Source of the DNA: Microplitis mediator
Taxonomy: Eukaryota > Arthropoda > Insecta > Hymenoptera > Braconidae
Reading direction: 5' to 3'
Length of the DNA: 64,000 nucleotides
Assembly: GCF_029852145.1 (NCBI RefSeq)
Contig: NC_079974.1
Location: 3,661,001 to 3,725,000, forward strand
A model generated the notes under the pieces. That model had not been told where the DNA came from and searched no databases. It worked only from the letters and a program-made list of their open reading frames with translations. Positions 58,101 to 64,000 of this stretch are shown here, piece after piece (positions within the stretch are counted from its first letter, which is position 1; each line of letters starts with the position of its first letter). The translations under genes and the position numbers were made by a program.

Positions 58101-59485
58101 TTTGCAACCTGGCCAACAGGGTTCTTAATTTATGAAAGTGTTCCTCGAGGGAGTTAGCGTATATGACGATGTCGTCCATATACACGAACAATTCAATACC
58201 TTGAAGACGGGAGAGAATACGGTCCATCAGTCGTTGAAACGTCGCAGGTGCATTTTTTAGTCCAAATGGCATACGATTAAACTCGTAATGACCATAAGGC
58301 GTAGAGAATGCAGTCTTGTGTTTAGAATTTGTATCCATTTCAATCTTGTGGAAACCAGAAGCGAGGTCAAGGATAGTGAAATATTTAGCTTCCCCGAGCT
58401 GGTCTAGAATGTCGGTGATATTAGGGAGGGGATACGCATCGCTTATGGTCTTTTCATTGAGTCCGCGATAATCTATGACCATTCGCCAACGGGGTTTTCC
58501 AGATGGGTCAGGTTTTTTTAGGTACGATCCACACTGGAGAATTGTATGATGAATCAGAGTTCTGTATGATATTATTTTTTAATAAGTCGTTAACTTGGTT
58601 TTGTATTTCTTGTTTGTGTACTTGGGGAAATCTGTATTGTTTCGTGTTAATTGGTGCTTCGTCAGTAGTGATAATTTTATGTTTAAGGACTGTGGTAGAT
58701 TTGAGCTTATCACTTGGTAGATGGAATTGAAAAGGGTTTTTACTAATAATTTCTAATACGCTGGCCTTTTCCGAGTCATTAAGTCCTTCCAAATCTACTA
58801 GATTAAATATTTTTGTCAGTCTTTCCGCGTTGGCTTTATCAGATGTATCAGTTGAAGATTCTGTGCGAGCTGAACGGGGTAAAGGTGGTAAAACTTCGAA
58901 TTCCTCGAGCTCGACGGGAGGGATCGTCAAATTCACGTGATCAGTAGTAGTATTAATAGCAAATATTTTTACGAACCCGTCATTTAAAGTGGCCAAAACG
59001 TCACCTAAGAATACGCCGGGGCCTATATCAACTCTCCTAATATACCCTGCCCTAAGTTCACTGTTTCGTACCGGTATAGTCAGTAATTTTTTTGTCCTGG
59101 GAGGCAAGTCGTACGATTGAGATTCAGTGAAATTAAATGTTTCGTTACCAAGCGATAAATTTCCCGGGAGATTTTCTTTGAAAGTTAATACTGCGTCCTG
59201 TTTACGTAAGAAAGATATACCTAATATACCAGATTGTTCAATAGGGAAAGAATCGTCAACGACGTTAAATTTAATTTCTATATTGCGGATTAAAGTTGTA
59301 ATTTCCCCACAAGTACGTATCGTACCTGAACCAATGCCCGTTAAGTTATAGATTTTATTTTTATCTATGTGTATTTTGGAGGAAACTGCGCTTCTTTTAA
59401 TTAAATTTAATTGTGCACCGGTGTCTATTAAAAGATTGGTTGTTTTATTATTGAAAATTTTATCGCTGAGAGATATTATTGGCAA
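55153..59485 (-). pseudogene. pol: Ty3/gypsy pol (protease, RT, RNase H, integrase)
   Basis: Domain order, minus strand: protease LLIDTGAQLNLI near 59430-59395; RT with VIDYRGLNEKTISDAYPLP, MPFGLKNAPATFQRLMD and the catalytic FVYMDDIVIYA near 58190-58155; RNase H FVVTTDASNYALGAVLSQG near 57765-57710; integrase zinc region (GGHPGVVRLYNRIR, CICCQKNK), catalytic stretches QMDIVGPLP, IHTDQGTNLTS and SLGSLERAH, and a GPY-type end, WDGPYQIIKML. Two breaks are seen: an extra base in a run of seven (58513-58519) and a TAG at 57616-57618 where YSTTEKELL is expected. The frame overlaps the end of gag, as in elements using ribosomal frameshifting. The remainder is open to 55153. Confidence 0.92.
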
Positions 59486-59499
59486 ACTAGAGTTGTTAT

Positions 59500-60728
59500 C
59501 TAGTTTGAGTTTGTAGTTAATCCGGTAGGTCCTGAACGCGCTATTACTTCCATGCTCCGCGTCGCGTTCTTCCGTTGAGCACTTACCCCGTTTAAAGATT
59601 TATGAGTTTCGTGGTTATTTACGCGAGAATCATATGCATCCTGGTGATTTTTCTCTCGATAGTATCTGTCGTTACGTCTTTCTTTATAACGATTTCCCCG
59701 TTCGTGAGCGCGTTGTTGCCCGTGACGTTCGTTACGTCTCCTAGTCACTTCAGGGCATCTATTTCTGAAATGACCGGGGTCTTCGCATTCATAACACTTA
59801 GGAGTGTTTTCGACAATGGTGAGAATTCTCGCGTTCCGATGGGGTTTATTAAAATAATGAGTTGAGTTATCCTGCCCGAACAACGATTTCCGACTGTCAA
59901 ATCCTACTTGTATTTTTGCTGCTCTATTTATTGCTTTTTCTAGAGAATCCGGCTCTTCGTTGATTAATAACTGATTAATTGACGGATTTCGAAGTCCAGA
60001 AATGAAACCCGATATCGCGGTTTGATTTAACAGTACGTTGACTCCGATGAGCTCGACTGCTCGGTATTTTTCTTTAGCGGCTTCTAGTGCACGACCTAGG
60101 GTTTCGCATGCCCTAGCTCCATACGTTTCGACAGATTCATTTTCGTGTTGTTTGAGTCTTTTCAGTTCCTCATGAGCTTGTTGAGAGTTGAGTGAGTGGC
60201 AAAGAGAATTTCTCAGTGAGTTGAAAAGTTCGTCGAGGATTCTGGATTACCGCGGTTAGATATTAATTGATCGGCGTGACCTTCGACTTTATTCCGGATA
60301 AGTGCTAATAAATTAAATCTTTCGCGAGGATGAACTAGGGAATTCGCGAGTTTGCATTGCCCAATAAATTTCGCTAAGGAGCCCGTTTTCCCATCGTTAC
60401 TTCCATTAAATCGTGGAACTAGATCGATAGCTAATTTTAAATTCAAGTATGAAGGACTGATAGCTGTTTCGGTAGGACTGGTGTCACTACTTATTGACAG
60501 AGGATTGTGTGGTACCGTTAAGGATGGATTTGAAGAGGTTGAGGCTACGGAGGATGATACGGGTATACCAATAGTTGGAGCAATTGTATCAGAGTCCTGA
60601 GTGTTCGGGATCGGGGCCGTCGGGGCGTCCAGATTTCTGCGACTTCGCGTAACTCTATTCGGTGGAGCGACAACAGGAGCGACCGTCTGGCGGTTGGTGG
60701 CTCTACGGGTATTTCATACGCGATGCAT
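59500..60728 (-). pseudogene. gag: Ty3/gypsy gag
   Basis: Gag forms the particle that packages element RNA. The start is probably MHRV at 60728, followed at once by a TGA. The reading then continues with TRRATNRQTVAP, a P/S/T-rich N-terminus and NLKLAIDLVPRFNGSNDG (start of the capsid region). A frame change near 60240 leads into ILDELFNSLRNSL, AHEELKRLKQHENESVETYG and ETLGRALEAAKEKY. The nucleocapsid end has one CCHC knuckle, CYECEDPGHFRNRCP, near 59795-59750, then an RNERHGQQR-type basic tail and a stop at 59500. Length is about 400 residues, usual for the family. The stop and the frameshift disable it. Confidence 0.85.
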
Positions 60729-61724
60729 TTTTTTTTTTTTTATTTTAAGTGGAAGCTAGTATATTGTAGAGTTAGGTGTATTAAAATATAATTACTATTT
60801 ATGTGTATCTTTAGAATCTAGCTGGTCACTCAGAAAATTAACGAGGAAAATAACAATAATAACAGTAATTATTCGCGTGCGCAAAACTTAAATCTAAATA
60901 TATTAATTCTACTTATGTTTATGTTGCGATGAAATTGATTCCAGATGTAGTAGTTGAGATTGAATGTTGATGATTGTCGAAATCGAGAGGTAGTAAACGC
61001 CTGCTTGTAGATAATTTGATGCTGGTGAAATCCTGCTTGTAGATAGTTGTATGTAGATGAAATCCTGCTTGTAGGTAGTTGTATGTAGTTGAAATCCTGC
61101 TTGTAGATAATTTTATGTTGGTTTGAAGTGTGGTGTAGTTGAACAGAGAAAGATTCGTTTTCTCATTCACAATGCCCGTGATTAACAGATAATTGCGTGT
61201 GCGATGCTGTTATCACCCAACTCCGACATACGTCCTTCGCTTAAGGGGAAACGCACAAAAACCCTTAAGAAAGTGGTGGCCAGATGTTTAGTAATTTATT
61301 CACTTTAAATGATTTGATAAACTTGAGACACGTGAACAGTTATATAGCTTGTATCTTCACTATAGTGTTATTATTCGTAGATTATTTATATAATAAGTAT
61401 TATTATTTATTAATTTATTATTTTATTATTATTATTATTCTAATTTTAACGGCTGTTTTAACACAATAGATTGTTCAGATTTTATTTTTACTTTTAATTA
61501 TGAATGGAATTTTATGTTATTATTTAAAATGTTTAGTTTTATTTCTTTGCACTTCACTTATTTCACTGTACTTTTATTAATAAAAGTATGCAAACCAATT
61601 CATTCATTTCATGAATTTTGCACTCAAAATCACCAGACTGTATTATTTGTAAGTTTTAAATAAATAAAAAGTTTAAAATTTTCGCGCACCAAAGTCGGCG
61701 AATCCCACCGCACTGTCACCAATT
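60729..61724 (-). other. Gypsy leader between 5' LTR and gag, with a 32-bp array
   Basis: About 1 kb without coding. After the 5' LTR the minus strand reads aattggtgacagtgcggtgg, probably the primer-binding region. The tRNA is not assigned. A 32-bp repeat containing ctgcttgtag lies at 61001, 61033, 61065 and 61097. A poly(T) run sits just before gag (about 60730-60742). Confidence 0.7.
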
Positions 61725-62623
61725 TGTAATCGCCTCCTCCTAGCGGTTGGCTGGAAGTTCATTTTTAAGATCGTAAATTTATCGACGGGGTCGATTCGCC
61801 CGGGAATATTAAAATATTCAACTTCGAGAGCGCGATGAATAGAAAAATATAAAATAACTTTGAACTTAATTGCAGGCTCTTTGAATAAAACAAAATAATT
61901 AAATAAATAATTATGATTCGTGAAGTCTGTATTTTATCAGCAGGTTTACAAGGGACGTCTTGTCGACTCGACTCACACAATGTTTCTAACTTAGTATAAC
62001 TTAAAATTATGGCAAGTCCGTGCTGGTGGTTTGAGTGGGGGTTGGGTCCGTCTGACGTCACATGAGCGGCAGGATCGGATCTCCTCTTGACCACCGGCTC
62101 CGTCTGCTCTGCAGCTGTGCTGTTATCTGGCGTGGTTAGGGTTTTTCCCAGGGTACAATCTTTTATGGCTCTGGACTTGCCTTTTTGCCGACATTAGGGT
62201 ATCCCAAGTTTATTAGGGTCTCTAATCGGCTCAACTATTTTAGCTTAAATACTACAGTTACAATATTTATGAATATTTTACATTTACAAAAAATAAAACC
62301 TTATGTCTAGACCAAATTCTATCTTTTAAATAAAAAGATAGAATTGGGAAAAATAAGTTCTAAGACTACGGGTTTTCCCGAGATCTTACAATTTTATGAT
62401 CTTGAAGAATAGAGAAATGTTTAAGTGACCAGGCCTAGCTTAAATAAATGGTTTGGAAATTCCCAAAGAACAATATGATAAGATATAAGTAAAACACGAC
62501 AGAGTATATTATATTGTAAAATTAAATGCTGATATCTTTAAATAATCCCGCGAAATCGCGTTTATCTCATAATTCACGCGGTGTCGCTTTAATCGCTCGT
62601 ACTGACCGTGATAGGACATCACA
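61725..62623 (-). repeat. Gypsy LTR C (5' LTR of the element)
   Basis: 899 bp, same ends as LTR B. It is followed by the ctac duplication at 62624-62627. Confidence 0.9.
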
Positions 62624-63089
62624 CTACATAGAAAGCCAAAGAAATGCACAGTGGCGTTGTGAGCGTTCGTTTTATCGGGTAACTAGTTACCCCAGTGTGG
62701 CCGTAACCGCAGTTTTATACTATAACCGCAAAATAACTATACTTTTTGCAGAATTGGTGGATACTGTTATTTTTTTGTGGTATTGGTATAGATTGTGCGG
62801 ACAACCCTAAAGTTTTAGTCGTTAATATTGCAAAATGGCGGAGCAGTGAATTTTTTTGCAAAAAAAGCCATTTTTTCAGAATTTTGACCTATATGACCAG
62901 CTTTAGAACGCCATCTATAAATTAACCAAGTTAAACCATTAGAAATATTGAAGAACTCGTCAACGAACATGACCCAATTAGTTAAAAGTCTCAACACATC
63001 TTGTCTGGCCGGGTTTTTCGGCGTGGGGTAATGAGTTACCCCATGTGGCCGTTATGAGGCCTGAGGAAGGTGTGGCCGTTAAGGGTTAA

Positions 63090-63582
63090 TATTGACATTG
63101 CAGATGGTTTAGTCAATGGTGCATGTGGTACTCTGAAGTTAATTACATATAAAGAAAATGAATTAGATACTTTGTGGATTGATTTTAATTCTACAATAGT
63201 AGGTAACATAGCCAAAGCATCATTATCTGGTTATATGATAACAAATGACATAGATCCGAAATTGACACCAATCAAAAAAGTTTCTATTTCTTTAAATATT
63301 TCAGCTAATACAGAATTTAAAGCTATCCGTAAACAATTCCCAGTAATTGAAGCAGAAGCTATGACCATACACAAAGCTCAAGGGCAATCTTTCGATGAGC
63401 TTTGCTTAGATTTTACAGCAAACGAACGAATGTCAAATCAAATGTATTACGTTGGAATTAGTAGAGTAAAGAAAAAATGTGAATTATTTATACTAGGTCC
63501 CTTCAGACCTCCTCACAAAAAATCGAAATCAACAATCAATATGTTGGAAGAATTATCATTTATGAGAAAAATCCAAAATTAG
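63090..63582 (+). pseudogene. Helentron PIF1-type helicase, C-terminal part
   Basis: This is the direct continuation of the helicase broken at the TTAA site. It reads IDIADGLVNGACGTLKLITY, then IEAEAMTIHKAQGQSFDELC (helicase motif V/VI region), NQMYYVGISRVKKKCELFI (motif VI) and FRPPHKKS, with a stop at 63580. In the intact gene this would load and unwind DNA during rolling-circle transposition. Here it lacks the ATP-binding part and is split by 10.2 kb. Confidence 0.85.
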
Positions 63583-63592
63583 AATCATCATA

Positions 63593-64000
63593 TAACATTT
63601 TGAAAAAAGAACATGGGTTTATTATTATCTATCAGAATGTAACAACGTTGAAAAAAAAGTAAATTATATTATTTCTGATGAATGGTATCAAAAAGGTGAT
63701 TTACTAATATTTAGTGAAACACAAACAAAAGAATACGATAATGTGAATATTAATGATTATAAAATCGTATATAGATCAAATTACAAACATAATAGTAGAG
63801 GATTAATTTGTTACATGAAAAAAAAAAAAATATAGAATTTATCACTACAATTAATGAATTTAATGAAAATTCTCATGTTGAAATGTTTATGTTACAATTA
63901 GACAATTATTATATTATCAGTGAATACAAATCACCATCAACAAATCATACAATGTTCGAAAAATCATGCAATGAATTAATAAAACAAATTCCGGAAAATA
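63593..64000 (+). pseudogene. Helentron APE-like endonuclease, N-terminal part
   Basis: Helentrons differ from Helitron1 in carrying an APE-like endonuclease after the helicase. The sequence reads HGFIIIYQNV, then (after a frame change in an A-run near 63655) YIISDEWYQKGDLLIFSETQ, KIVYRSNYKHNSRGLICYM, and after a second A-run change near 63825-63833 IEFITTINEFNENSHVEMFM and YYIISEYKSPSTN. The LLIFSETQT and ISEYKSP positions match the endonuclease/exonuclease/phosphatase fold. The window ends inside the domain. Confidence 0.7.

Larger units (their letters stand above)
53901..62623 (-). mobile_element. Ty3/gypsy LTR retrotransposon, near full length
   Basis: On the minus strand the order is 5' LTR (62623-61725), leader, gag, pol, polypurine tract, 3' LTR (54801-53901). 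ctac flanks it at 53897-53900 and 62624-62627. LTRs differ at few positions, suggesting recent insertion. No env frame is seen between pol and the 3' LTR. Four coding breaks make it non-autonomous. Confidence 0.9.
52852..63085. mobile_element. piggyBac-like MITE (about 0.6 kb) containing a gypsy element
   Basis: TTAA flanks both ends (52848-52851, 63086-63089). The ends are a perfect 16-bp inverted repeat, CCCTTAACGGCCACAC. Removing the insertion restores the helicase reading through ITLN to IDIADGLVNGACG. Own sequence is 52852-52981 and about 62624-63085. The word ggggt(a/g)a...agttacccc with tgtggccg recurs at 52867, 62677 and 63025. TTAA and CCC termini fit piggyBac. There is no transposase. 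Confidence 0.85.

Noticed and set aside
1..64000. tRNA, rRNA or CRISPR features
   Set aside because: No cloverleaf, rRNA core or regularly spaced repeat-spacer array was recognised by eye.

Overview
The window is about 64 kb of AT-rich insect nuclear DNA. The best host evidence is a complete six-exon odorant-binding-protein (OBP) gene on the minus strand at 21806-23603. OBPs with this six-cysteine pattern are insect proteins. A hymenopteran, perhaps a parasitoid wasp, is my guess only. Almost everything else is mobile DNA, mostly broken and deeply nested. I found no bacterial genes, rRNA, tRNA or CRISPR array.

Layout. 1-2054: decayed Ty3/gypsy pol, cut by the window edge. 2756-6900 (minus): Jockey-like non-LTR reverse transcriptase, split by a 2.2-kb LTR-like element (3603-5801) whose second copy lies at 48100-50239 in the opposite orientation. 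7132-7470: 65-bp minisatellite. 9527-13645: foldback element, itself invaded twice. 13907-14444: possible start of a gene. 14450-18500: decayed DIRS-type tyrosine-recombinase retrotransposon. 18591-19870: diverged 515-bp tandem repeats. 21453-23603: a small MITE and the OBP gene, with two foldback MITEs in its introns.

25436-42747 is a nest of insertions. An outer foldback element with an 8-bp target duplication holds a CCCGAT-ended element with a 2-bp duplication. That element holds a 3-kb long-TIR element and, separately, a 9.85-kb Helitron (32219-42066). The Helitron has recognisable termini, a nearly intact Rep-helicase gene and two further intron-containing genes. One encodes a 165-aa protein that resembles the RAD52 strand-annealing domain. 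The other encodes a 117-aa protein that I do not recognise.

43245-44369 is a broken CACTA/EnSpm-type transposase end. 44370-51300 holds LTR-like non-coding DNA. 51317-64000 is a Helentron (repeat-rich N-terminus, PIF1 helicase and APE-like endonuclease) that has lost its Rep and N-terminal helicase. It is split at a TTAA by a piggyBac-like MITE that itself contains a Ty3/gypsy element with three LTRs.

How the genes relate. The OBP is the only clear host function. In the Helitron, Rep-helicase would nick and unwind DNA, and a single-strand annealing protein would be a natural partner. That link is inferred from co-location only. Coordinates and splice sites were read by eye, and no database search was possible.
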